DNA of 12,936 bases from JAIVGZ01 sp964552205 (GTDB lineage: Bacteria > Pseudomonadota > Gammaproteobacteria > Natronospirales > JAIVGZ01). The stretch is taken from contig CAZKFT010000049.1 of assembly GCA_964552205.1 (NCBI GenBank), positions 1-12,936 on the forward strand, given 5' to 3'. Numbering within the stretch: position 1 is the stretch's first letter; each line of letters opens with the position of its first letter. This document shows, piece by piece, positions 6,811 to 12,936 of the stretch. The translations under genes were made by a program, and so were the position numbers. The notes below the pieces were generated by a model. The model saw nothing but the letters and a program-made list of their open reading frames with translations, was not told where the DNA came from and did no database searches.

Positions 6811-7322
6811 CAGGCACCTCCTCCCACACGCTTGCGGGGGTTTTCAATCATTTCGGTCAGCTTCTTGCGCGCACGGAACAGTCGCGTCAGCACTGCGGGT
6901 CGTGACAAGGACATCAGCTCCGCAATCTCCTCACAGGTACACCCCAGGACGACCTGTAGCACCAGAGGCTCGCGGTATTCCGGTTCGAGTGCGGCCATCA
7001 GCCGCCGGATATCCCGCACGTCGGCGGCGGCCTCCACCGGAGAGAACTCCGTATCTGCCAACTCCAGCTCTTCCACATCCGTGAACACCGGCCGCATGCC
7101 TTCAAAGTGCCTGGCATGTTCCCGCCGGACGATGGTCAACAGCCAGCTCTTTGCTTTGCCTTGATCAGTCAGCGAGTCGAAGGACTTCCAGGCCCGCAGA
7201 AGCGCCTCCTGGACAACATCCTCTGCCAGCGCCCGGTCGCGCCCCAGCCAGTAGGCATAGCGGAACAGCTGCGGGAGCAACGCGGCGACCAGTAGCTCGA
7301 ATTGGCGATGTTTTTCCGGCAT
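6810..7322 (-). CDS. ECF-type RNA polymerase sigma factor
   Basis: 170 residues. Region 2 covers about 9-75 (YAYWLGRDRALAEDVVQEA, then LLRAWKSFDSL and SWLLTIVRREHARHF). Region 4 covers about 105-156 (LEPEYREPLVLQVVLG, EEIAELMSLSRPAVLTRL, FRARKKL) with a helix-turn-helix that reads the -35 element. It is the first gene of a six-gene operon and likely activates that operon under envelope stress. Two cysteines in region 4 (Cys128, Cys130; GCTCEEIAEL) could be redox-sensitive, although cysteine at one of these sites is not rare in related factors. No Shine-Dalgarno precedes ATG 7322; TAAAGT five bases upstream is a possible -10. I did not find a convincing ECF-type autoregulatory promoter in the 46 bases before hemB. 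Confidence 0.9.
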   Translation of the reverse strand: MPEKHRQFELLVAALLPQLFRYAYWLGRDRALAEDVVQEALLRAWKSFDSLTDQGKAKSWLLTIVRREHARHFEGMRPVFTDVEELELADTEFSPVEAAADVRDIRRLMAALEPEYREPLVLQVVLGCTCEEIAELMSLSRPAVLTRLFRARKKLTEMIENPRKRVGGGA

Positions 7323-7356
7323 ACGCGACTTTAGACCGGTGAGGCGGTGGTTTGAT

Positions 7357-7362
7357 TACAAT
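7357..7362 (+). promoter_or_regulatory. Probable -10 element of hemB
   Basis: TACAAT matches the -10 consensus at five of six positions. Six bases separate it from the hemB ATG at 7369, so the transcript would begin at the start codon. The best -35-like sequence (TTAGAC at 7331) is poorly spaced. It lies in the 46-base divergent gap shared with the sigma-factor gene. Confidence 0.45.
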
Positions 7363-7368
7363 ACGCGC

Positions 7369-8343
7369 ATGAGAATCCGCCCCCGCCGATTGCGCCAGGC
7401 CCCTTTCGCCCGCGAACTGGTGCGTGAGACCCGACTTGCGCCCTCAGACCTGATTTGGCCGGTCTTCGTCCATGGGGGCAAGGGATGCCAACCAATCCCT
7501 TCCATGCCGGGGGTGGAGCGACTTGACCTCGACGCCCTGTTGCGGGCGGGAGAGCAAGCGCTGGCCCTGCGAATTCCGGCCTTGGCCCTGTTCCCCGTCG
7601 TTCCGGGAGCGGAGAAATCAGAGCTCGCTGAGGAGGCCTGGAACCCGGAAGGACTCGTCCAGAATGCGGTCCGCGCGCTCAAACAGCGATTCCCGACCCT
7701 CGGTGTCATCACCGATGTGGCCTTGGACCCTTACACCTCGCACGGTCAGGACGGCCTGCTCGGAAAGGATGGCGACATCCTCAACGACGAGACCGTGGTT
7801 GCGTTGGTCAAACAAGCCGTATCTCACGCCGATGCAGGAGCGGACTGTGTTGCTCCGTCGGACATGATGGACGGACGGGTTGGCGCTATCCGTGATGCAC
7901 TTGAGGATGCCGGACATACCCGAACGCTGATTCTGGCGTACTCCGCCAAGTACGCTTCCTCGTTCTACGGCCCCTTCCGGGAGGCGGTGGGCTCGGCGGA
8001 GAACCTCAAGGGTGGCAACAAATTCACCTACCAGATGGATCCGGGCAACGCGGACGAGGCACTGCGCGAGGTTGCCTTGGACCTGGATGAAGGTGCCGAC
8101 ATGGTCATGATCAAGCCCGGCATGCCCTACCTTGATATCGTTCGTCAGGTGAAGGACAGCTTCGGGGTGCCTACCTTCGTGTATCAGGTGAGCGGTGAAT
8201 ACGCCATGCTCAAGGCAGCCGCCGCCAATGGCTGGCTGGATGAGAAAGCAGTAGTGATGGAATCCCTTTTGGCCTTCAAGCGTGCCGGCGCTGACGCGAT
8301 ACTGACATATTTCGCCCCTCAGGCCGCCGCTTGGCTGGAGTGA
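7369..8343 (+). CDS. hemB: Delta-aminolevulinic acid dehydratase (porphobilinogen synthase)
   Basis: 324 residues. HemB joins two 5-aminolevulinate molecules into porphobilinogen in haem synthesis. Catalytic lysines are Lys194 (YSAKYASSFYGPF) and Lys249 (MVMIKPGMPYLDIV). VAPSDMMDGR (161-170) and the flap region YQMDPGN also match. The metal segment is DVALDPYTSHGQDG, with Ala and Asp where zinc enzymes have cysteines, so this is the Mg2+-dependent type known from Pseudomonas. ATG 7369 is preferred over an in-frame GTG at 7339 because the family starts with an Arg-rich RRLR segment here and a -10 lies immediately before. It diverges from the sigma factor and supplies haem precursors that the operon's globin would use, though this may be coincidence. 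Confidence 0.96.
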   Translation: MRIRPRRLRQAPFARELVRETRLAPSDLIWPVFVHGGKGCQPIPSMPGVERLDLDALLRAGEQALALRIPALALFPVVPGAEKSELAEEAWNPEGLVQNAVRALKQRFPTLGVITDVALDPYTSHGQDGLLGKDGDILNDETVVALVKQAVSHADAGADCVAPSDMMDGRVGAIRDALEDAGHTRTLILAYSAKYASSFYGPFREAVGSAENLKGGNKFTYQMDPGNADEALREVALDLDEGADMVMIKPGMPYLDIVRQVKDSFGVPTFVYQVSGEYAMLKAAAANGWLDEKAVVMESLLAFKRAGADAILTYFAPQAAAWLE

Positions 8344-8352
8344 CGCGTTAGA

Positions 8353-8386
8353 ATGTGACGGTTCTGTTTCAACGGAGCCGTCACAT
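8353..8386 (+). promoter_or_regulatory. Hairpin covering the RBS and start of the DUF47 gene
   Basis: ATGTGACGG (8353-8361) and CCGTCACAT (8378-8386) form a perfect 9-bp stem with a 16-base loop. The loop holds the GGAG ribosome binding site (8374-8377), and the stem contains the first two bases of the ATG at 8385. TAGAAT (8349-8354) overlaps the left arm and could be a -10. It could control translation when read from hemB, or be a protein-binding palindrome. Confidence 0.5.
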
Positions 8387-9062
8387 GCCAGCTGATTATC
8401 TGTCGAAAATCTTCGGGACCTCTCCCGTCAAACCCCTGCAAGAGCACATGGCCCGGGCCACCGAGTCCGTCGGCCAGTTGGTCCAGTACATCGATGCAGT
8501 CACCACCGATGACTGGGAAACCGCCGATGCGCTGCAGCAAACCATCGGCCGTCTCGAGAACGCGGCAGACGATCAGAAGCATGCGCTACGCATGAACCTC
8601 CCGCACTCGATGTTCATGCCGGTCGCTCGCAACGACCTGCTGGAGCTCCTGACCACGCAGGACCGCATCGCCAACAAGGCCAAGGACATCGCAGGCCTCA
8701 TGACAGGCAGGCGCATGAAAATCCCGCCGTCCATGACTGAGGGCATGAAGGCCTTCGTCCGACGCTGTCATGACGCCACCACACAGGCCGACCGCACGGT
8801 AAACGAGCTTGATGAGCTGTTCGAGACCGGTTTCCGCGGGGCAGAGGTTTCTCTGGTCAAATCCATGATCGAAGAGCTCAACCAGATTGAAAGCGATACC
8901 GACACCCTGCAGGTCGCGCTGCGAGCCGAGCTATTCAAGTTGGAGCGCGAACTGCCACCGGTGGATGTGATGTTCCTCTACAAAATCATCGAGTGGGTCG
9001 GCGACCTTGCCGACCTTGCGCAGCGTGTTGGCAGCCGGCTGCAGCTGCTGCTCGCCCGCTGA
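8385..9062 (+). CDS. DUF47 / TIGR00153 PhoU-like protein
   Basis: 225 residues, all helical, matching the TIGR00153/DUF47 family that resembles PhoU and usually sits next to a PiT phosphate transporter, as here. Visible family features: N-terminal SKIFGTSPVKPLQEHM, a middle helix NDLLELLTTQDRIANKAKDIAG, and C-terminal MFLYKIIEWVGDLADLAQRVG. No membrane segment or signal peptide, so cytoplasmic. It probably modulates the downstream Pit transporter; the mechanism is unknown. ATG 8385 has GGAG seven bases upstream; an in-frame GTG at 8355 lies in the hairpin and lacks such a site. Confidence 0.9.
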   Translation: MPADYLSKIFGTSPVKPLQEHMARATESVGQLVQYIDAVTTDDWETADALQQTIGRLENAADDQKHALRMNLPHSMFMPVARNDLLELLTTQDRIANKAKDIAGLMTGRRMKIPPSMTEGMKAFVRRCHDATTQADRTVNELDELFETGFRGAEVSLVKSMIEELNQIESDTDTLQVALRAELFKLERELPPVDVMFLYKIIEWVGDLADLAQRVGSRLQLLLAR

Positions 9063-9077
9063 TCAAGGGAGACTCTG

Positions 9078-10328
9078 ATGGAACTCATGTACGTCTACAT
9101 CGCGCTGGCTGCGGCCTTCGGTCTGTTCATGGCCTGGGGAATCGGTGCAAACGATGTCGCCAACGCGATGGCACCTTCCGTTGGCTCCCGCGCCATCACC
9201 ATCAAACAGGCCATCATCATCGCCGCCATCTTCGAGTTTGCCGGCGCGGTGCTGGCGGGTGGTGGTGTCACTTCCACCATACGGCAAGGTATCGTCGATT
9301 CATCACTGATGGCCGACACACCGGAACTGCTGATTTTCGGCATGCTTGCTTCCCTGCTCGCAGCAGGCACGTGGCTGCTCATCGCATCGGCGCGCGGTTG
9401 GCCGGTGTCCACGACTCATTCCATTGTCGGCGCGGTGGTCGGGTTTGCTGCCGTAGGAATCGGGATGGAGGCGGTGCAGTGGGACAAGGTCGGCCGGATT
9501 GTTGCCAGCTGGGTGGTGTCCCCAGTGCTGGCGGGCATCATCGCCTGGCTGTTGTTCGTGAGCGTTCAGAAACTGGTGTTGGAGCGATCTGACCCGCTCA
9601 GGGCGGCGCGACGATGGGTGCCAGTTTATATTTTCCTGGTCGGCTTCATTATCACCCTCATCACCTTGTTCAAAGGCCTGCAACACATCGGACTGGGACT
9701 GACCACCACGCAGTCCTATGTGTTCGCAGCAGCCACCGGCGTGGGTGTCGCACTCATCGGCAACAAGATGATCAAGCGCATCGACTTCGATCCGGAAGCG
9801 AATCGGGACTTCCACTTCGCTACGGTTGAGAAGATTTTTGGCGTTCTGATGTTGGTCACCGCTTGCGCCATGGCCTTCGCGCATGGCTCCAATGATGTCG
9901 CCAACGCAGTCGGCCCCGTGGCTGCGGTCATCAGTGTCGCCCAGACCGGCTTGGTCGAGCAGCGCAGCGTGGTGTCTCCTTGGGTCCTGGTCCTTGGCGG
10001 CGTGGGTATCGTAATCGGACTGGCCACCTATGGCCACCGCGTGATCGCCACCGTCGGCTCGCGTATCACCAACCTAACCCCGAGCCGCGGCTTCGCAGCC
10101 GGCCTCGCTGCTGCCACCACTATCGTGTTGGCCTCGGGTACTGGACTGCCAATCTCCACGACTCACACACTGGTGGGCGCCGTACTCGGTGTGGGGCTGG
10201 CGCGAGGCATCACCGCCATCAACCTGCAGGTTGTGGGCAAAATCTTCATGTCCTGGGTGGTCACCGTTCCAGCGGGCGCATTGCTTTCGGTCATTTTCTT
10301 TTTCGGGTTACGCGCTATCCTCGGATAG
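9078..10328 (+). CDS. pit: PiT-family inorganic phosphate transporter
   Basis: 416 residues, a polytopic inner-membrane protein. The two inverted halves each carry a PiT signature: GANDVANAM (23-31) and GSNDVANAVGP (270-280). Each half also has an STTHxxVGAV motif (from residues 111 and 361). The family takes up phosphate, in E. coli as a metal-phosphate complex driven by protons. A hydrophilic loop at about 168-182 separates the halves. GGGAG lies just upstream of ATG 9078. It sits 15 bases after the DUF47 gene, its usual partner, and the aroE start abuts its stop. Confidence 0.94.
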   Translation: MELMYVYIALAAAFGLFMAWGIGANDVANAMAPSVGSRAITIKQAIIIAAIFEFAGAVLAGGGVTSTIRQGIVDSSLMADTPELLIFGMLASLLAAGTWLLIASARGWPVSTTHSIVGAVVGFAAVGIGMEAVQWDKVGRIVASWVVSPVLAGIIAWLLFVSVQKLVLERSDPLRAARRWVPVYIFLVGFIITLITLFKGLQHIGLGLTTTQSYVFAAATGVGVALIGNKMIKRIDFDPEANRDFHFATVEKIFGVLMLVTACAMAFAHGSNDVANAVGPVAAVISVAQTGLVEQRSVVSPWVLVLGGVGIVIGLATYGHRVIATVGSRITNLTPSRGFAAGLAAATTIVLASGTGLPISTTHTLVGAVLGVGLARGITAINLQVVGKIFMSWVVTVPAGALLSVIFFFGLRAILG

Positions 10329-11144
10329 GTGAAAGACCGTTACGCACTGTTCGGACACCCGGTGAAGCACAGCCGGTCGCCTGGCATTCATGCCGGTTTC
10401 TCCCGTCACTCAGGAAAGAAGTACGAACTCGAGCTCATTGACTGTCTTCCCGAGGAGTTCTCTCAAACCGTTCAGGACTTTGGGCGCGCGGGCGGCCGCG
10501 GCGCGAATGTCACTCTTCCTCACAAGCTCGCTGCTGCCGAGTTGGCGGACGCACTGAGCGAACGGGCCAAGCTGGCCGGCGCGGTCAACACCCTTCGTTT
10601 TGAAACCGACGGTATTCTCTTTGGTGACAACACCGATGGGGCCGGGCTGGTAGCAGATTTGACCTGTAATCTGGGCTTGGACCTCGCCGGCAAGCGAATC
10701 TTGGTGATTGGTGCCGGTGGTGCGGCCCGAGGCATCATCGGACCCCTGCTGGAGTGTCACCCCGCGGAATTGGTGGTTGCTAACCGGACTGTGGAGCGCG
10801 CCATGCTGCTTGCAGCCCGATTTGTCGCCATGGGCAGGGTCCACGGCGTCACGCTTAAGAATGCAGGTGACGATTTCGACGTAGTCATCAATGCCACCTC
10901 CGCTTCCCTGTCAGACGATGTGCCCGGTCTGGATGGTCGGGTATTCGGATTGGGAAGCATTGCCTATGACCTGTGCTACGGACCCAACGGCCAAACTGCC
11001 TTCACACAATGGGCCAAGACACAGGGCGCAGGTGCTGCGGTGGATGGCTGGGGCATGTTGGTGGAGCAAGCGGCTGAGAGTTACCTGGCATGGTTCGGGA
11101 TTCGTCCTGACACTTCAGCCATATACAGCGTCAGTGAGATATGA
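10329..11144 (+). CDS. aroE: Shikimate dehydrogenase
   Basis: 271 residues. AroE reduces 3-dehydroshikimate to shikimate with NADPH in aromatic amino acid synthesis. Motifs in order: FGHPVKHSRSP (substrate serines), NVTLPHK with catalytic Lys66, GDNTDG with Asp103, nucleotide loop GAGGAARG (128-135), NRT (152-154) that binds the NADPH 2'-phosphate, NATSASL, and YDLCYGP. The start is GTG directly after the pit TAG stop with no spacer; the protein fits E. coli AroE from this point (ETYAVFGNP versus KDRYALFGHP). No strong Shine-Dalgarno is visible, so translation probably depends on ribosomes ending pit. Confidence 0.95.
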   Translation: MKDRYALFGHPVKHSRSPGIHAGFSRHSGKKYELELIDCLPEEFSQTVQDFGRAGGRGANVTLPHKLAAAELADALSERAKLAGAVNTLRFETDGILFGDNTDGAGLVADLTCNLGLDLAGKRILVIGAGGAARGIIGPLLECHPAELVVANRTVERAMLLAARFVAMGRVHGVTLKNAGDDFDVVINATSASLSDDVPGLDGRVFGLGSIAYDLCYGPNGQTAFTQWAKTQGAGAAVDGWGMLVEQAAESYLAWFGIRPDTSAIYSVSEI

Positions 11145-11182
11145 AAACATCCATCCTGACTTCATCGTAGCCCGGAGGCTCT

Positions 11183-12121
11183 ATGTCCATGTATAAATCA
11201 TCTGTCATGTGTGCTGCAGCAGTATTGGCAACCACATTCGCCATGGCGGCAAGCGCGCAACCCAATTGGCAGGCGGTGCCAACCTATACGACCGTAGACC
11301 TCCGAGCTGGCTTCACTCCGGACCCGTGGACCATCAATATCGAAGCAGGTGGTAGCGATGCGGTGTCCTCACGACTGGGCCGCGACTGCACCGGTTACAT
11401 CAATAACGCCGCGCCGGATGTCGATCTCAACTACGATCGCGGCTCCGGCATCCTGTCCTTGTACATCCACGCGCAGTCAAATGCGGACACCACTCTGGTG
11501 GTACTCGACCCGCAGGGCAATTGGCATTGCAATGACGACGCCATAGGTCTGAACCCGATGGTGGTATTCCAAAGCCCGCTGTCCGGCAACTACAACATCT
11601 GGTTGGGTGTGCTCGGGTCCGCAAGCACTGCGCCGGCGACGCTCCTGATTTCCGAGATTGATCCCACAGGCGGCCAGGCCGGCGGCGGCGGCGGAACTGG
11701 TGCCATGCCAAACTGGCAGGCGCAGCCGACCTACACAACCGTCAATCTGTCGGCTGGCTTCATGCCGGATCCGTGGCGGCAAGACCTGCAGGCCGGCGGG
11801 AATGATGACATCGGGGCAAGCGTCGGGGGCGAGTGCATCGGCTTTATCAACGCAGCTGCACCGGATGTGGACCTGAATTACACCAGGGGTTCCGGTCGCC
11901 TGACACTGCATTTCCATGTCGCTTCTGAGGCCGACACCACCATTGCCGTGCTGGACCCGAATGGTCGTTGGTACTGCAACGATGATGCCGTCGGGCTGGA
12001 TCCGGTTGTATCCATCGAGAGTCCACCCAATGGCAATTACAATATTTGGGTGGGTGTACACGGCGCTGCACGACTTGCGCCCGCGCAATTACGCATTACC
12101 GAAATCAACCCGCGTCGGTGA
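11183..12121 (+). CDS. Secreted protein of two tandem PPC-like domains
   Basis: 312 residues with a signal peptide (cleavage likely after AASA, residue 25). The mature protein is two copies of one ~135-residue domain (27-161 and 176-310) joined by a Gly-rich linker (162-175). Each domain opens PNWQA-PTYTTV-L-AGF-PDPW, continues AAPDVDLNY-RGSG-L, ADTT--VLDP-G-W-CNDDA-GL-P and closes GNYNIW-GV. The second half (polar strand, CNDDA, GNYxIWVG) resembles the bacterial pre-peptidase C-terminal beta-sandwich, but no catalytic domain is present. Each domain has one cysteine pair (69/116 and 218/265), probably a disulfide. Function unknown; an extracellular binding or calcium-binding role is possible. 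GGAGG lies four bases before the ATG; a second in-frame ATG two codons on is an alternative. It follows aroE by 38 bases. Confidence 0.85.
   Translation: MSMYKSSVMCAAAVLATTFAMAASAQPNWQAVPTYTTVDLRAGFTPDPWTINIEAGGSDAVSSRLGRDCTGYINNAAPDVDLNYDRGSGILSLYIHAQSNADTTLVVLDPQGNWHCNDDAIGLNPMVVFQSPLSGNYNIWLGVLGSASTAPATLLISEIDPTGGQAGGGGGTGAMPNWQAQPTYTTVNLSAGFMPDPWRQDLQAGGNDDIGASVGGECIGFINAAAPDVDLNYTRGSGRLTLHFHVASEADTTIAVLDPNGRWYCNDDAVGLDPVVSIESPPNGNYNIWVGVHGAARLAPAQLRITEINPRR
11261..12112 (+). repeat. Internal domain duplication (11261-11665 and 11708-12112)
   Basis: Two in-frame copies of 405 bases, offset by 447 bases. By hand alignment 84 of 135 residues are identical with no gaps, while third codon positions have drifted widely. 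This indicates an old duplication kept under selection, not a recent slip. Confidence 0.85.
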
Positions 12122-12641
12122 GATAGCGGTCTTTCAACCGCACATAGTGCACGGCTGAGTACAACAACATCTCGCGCTCCTGCCCGCTGAGTTCGCGGGC
12201 AGGACGCGCGGGGTTGCCGCGATACAGCCACCCCGACTTCAGTGTTTTGCCCGGGCTGACCAATGAGCCCGCGGCCACGAATACTTCGTCCTCCAGCACA
12301 GCACCATCCATGACAATCGCGCCCATGCCAATCAGGCATCGGTTGCCGATGGTGCACGCATGCAAAAGCGCTTTGTGTCCGACTGTGACATCGTCGCCTA
12401 TGGTGAGTGGAAATCCACCCGGGGTGTAGGTGCCATCGTGGGTGACATGTAGCACGGTGCCATCCTGGATATTGGTGCGCGCACCGATGCGGATACTGTT
12501 CACGTCACCGCGCGCCGCAACGAACGGCCAGAACGAACTGTCGTCGCCGACCTCGATGTCACCGACCAGCACCGCCAGTTCATCCACATAGACGCCCTTC
12601 CCCAGCTTCGGGGTTCTGCCTTCGAATGAGCGTAGTGCCAT
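12105..12641 (-). CDS. yrdA: Gamma-class carbonic anhydrase-like protein (YrdA type)
   Basis: 178 residues of left-handed beta-helix hexapeptide repeats. It closely resembles E. coli YrdA: DGTVLHVTHDGTY, PLTIGDDVTVGHKALLHACT, NRCLIGMGAIVMDGAVLEDE, VAAGSLV, LYRGNPARPAREL. Candidate metal ligands are His65, His89 and His94; the 89/94 spacing of five matches archaeal Cam. Some family members hydrate CO2, others show no measurable activity, so catalysis is not certain. ATG 12641 has AGGAGG six bases upstream. The frame is open up to 12884, but that part is repeat DNA and not protein-like. Its 3' end overlaps the convergent secreted-protein gene by 17 bases. Nearby aroE is a frequent genomic neighbour of this family. 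Confidence 0.93.
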   Translation of the reverse strand: MALRSFEGRTPKLGKGVYVDELAVLVGDIEVGDDSSFWPFVAARGDVNSIRIGARTNIQDGTVLHVTHDGTYTPGGFPLTIGDDVTVGHKALLHACTIGNRCLIGMGAIVMDGAVLEDEVFVAAGSLVSPGKTLKSGWLYRGNPARPARELSGQEREMLLYSAVHYVRLKDRYLTDAG

Positions 12642-12660
12642 TACCAGCCTCCTAGGTTGC

Positions 12661-12936
12661 TCTCGCGGAGCCGCAGAGCCGCGGGGAAAGAAGAAGAACG
12701 TTTCTCGCAAAGACGCAAAGACGCAAAGAAGTAAAAAATAAAAGACTGGTTCTCGCAGAGTACGCAGAGGACGCAGAGGAAAGAAAAAGATTTTTAATGT
12801 TTTTTCTTCGCGCCTTTGCGTCTTTGCGAGAGCATTCTGTTTCTTTGTCTTTCTCCGCGTCCTCTGCGCTCTCTGCGAGAACATTCTAATCTTTTGTCTT
12901 TCCCCGCGGCTCTGCGGCTCCGCGAGAAAATTCTGT
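12661..12936. repeat. Array of six GC-rich repeat units in two orientations (A B C B' C' A')
   Basis: This fills the gene-free right end. Left units, each starting TCTCGC: A at 12661-12691, B at 12703-12731, C at 12751-12783. Right units are reverse complements: B' at about 12806-12831, C' at 12849-12881, A' at 12897-12927. A and A' are a perfect 31-bp inverted pair; B and B' share a perfect 18-bp core (TCTCGCAAAGACGCAAAG) plus an imperfect extension; C and C' differ at a few bases. Each unit holds three short copies of CGC(A/G)(A/G)AG with period 8 (A, B) or 9 (C). Right units are followed by ATTCT and spaced 49 and 47 bases apart. AT-rich spacers separate the units. The array may continue past the window. 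I see no gene in it. Confidence 0.85.

Noticed and set aside
7339..7368. Upstream GTG start for hemB
   Set aside because: It would add ten residues not typical of the family and would place the -10 element inside the coding sequence.
8354..8385. TGTGA...TCACA considered as a CRP site
   Set aside because: The arms are 22 bases apart instead of the six required by CRP.
9303..10037. 244-residue open frame on the minus strand
   Set aside because: Antisense to pit, rich in His, Asp and Gln as expected for a reverse reading of membrane-protein codons; no start signal.
11141..11170. Nine-codon reading frame overlapping the aroE stop, before the secreted protein gene
   Set aside because: Could be a leader peptide, but it lacks a ribosome binding site and any amino acid bias; short frames like this are expected by chance.
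11477..12088. 203-residue open frame on the minus strand
   Set aside because: Antisense shadow of the duplicated secreted protein; no recognisable protein features.
12786..12806. A-rich then T-rich centre of the array considered as an intrinsic terminator
   Set aside because: There is no compact GC stem directly before the T-run; the symmetry comes from the repeat arms.
12642..12884. N-terminal extension of the carbonic anhydrase frame, 81 codons
   Set aside because: It is translated repeat array, low in complexity and not part of the family; ATG 12641 has an excellent AGGAGG site.
12661..12936. Repeat array considered as a CRISPR
   Set aside because: Units are of three types in both orientations, with short AT-rich spacers that are similar to each other and no cas genes nearby.

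Overview
The window looks like chromosomal DNA of a gammaproteobacterium with moderately high GC. The OxyR, Tag, YrdA-type carbonic anhydrase, PiT/DUF47 pair and DUF3379-type anti-sigma factor all resemble gammaproteobacterial family members. I cannot place genus or family from sequence alone. There are no phage, IS, tRNA, rRNA or CRISPR features. Coding density is very high, with many start/stop overlaps, and the only gene-free stretch of note is the last ~295 bases.

Region 1 (1-2743, minus strand). Tag (3-methyladenine DNA glycosylase I) overlaps the start of an MgtE magnesium transporter. Downstream lies a deoxyhypusine-synthase-like enzyme that runs off the left edge and has its own extended -10 promoter. 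oxyR diverges from tag across only 16 bases. An exact ATAG-N7-CTAT OxyR half-site sits in that gap and touches the oxyR start codon.

Region 2 (3674-7322, minus strand). A tightly coupled six-gene operon runs: ECF sigma factor, DUF3379-like zinc-binding anti-sigma factor, periplasmic thioredoxin-like protein, CcdA-like thiol transporter, DUF3034 probable outer-membrane protein, and a lipid-anchored truncated haemoglobin. Sigma/anti-sigma control plus an electron relay plus an envelope globin with two cysteines suggests an extracytoplasmic redox or nitrosative-stress module. This is the most interesting unit in the window. Its 3' end overlaps that of convergent oxyR by 34 bases.

Region 3 (7369-11144, plus strand). 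hemB (metal class without the zinc cysteines) diverges from the sigma gene and appears leaderless. It is followed by a DUF47 PhoU-like protein with a hairpin over its start, a PiT phosphate transporter, and aroE starting with GTG directly at the pit stop codon.

Region 4 (11183-12936). A secreted protein made of two ~62% identical 135-residue domains converges on, and overlaps by 17 bases, a gamma-class carbonic anhydrase (YrdA type). Immediately upstream of the carbonic anhydrase ribosome binding site is a structured array of six GC-rich repeat units, three in each orientation (A B C then B' C' A'), reaching the right edge.
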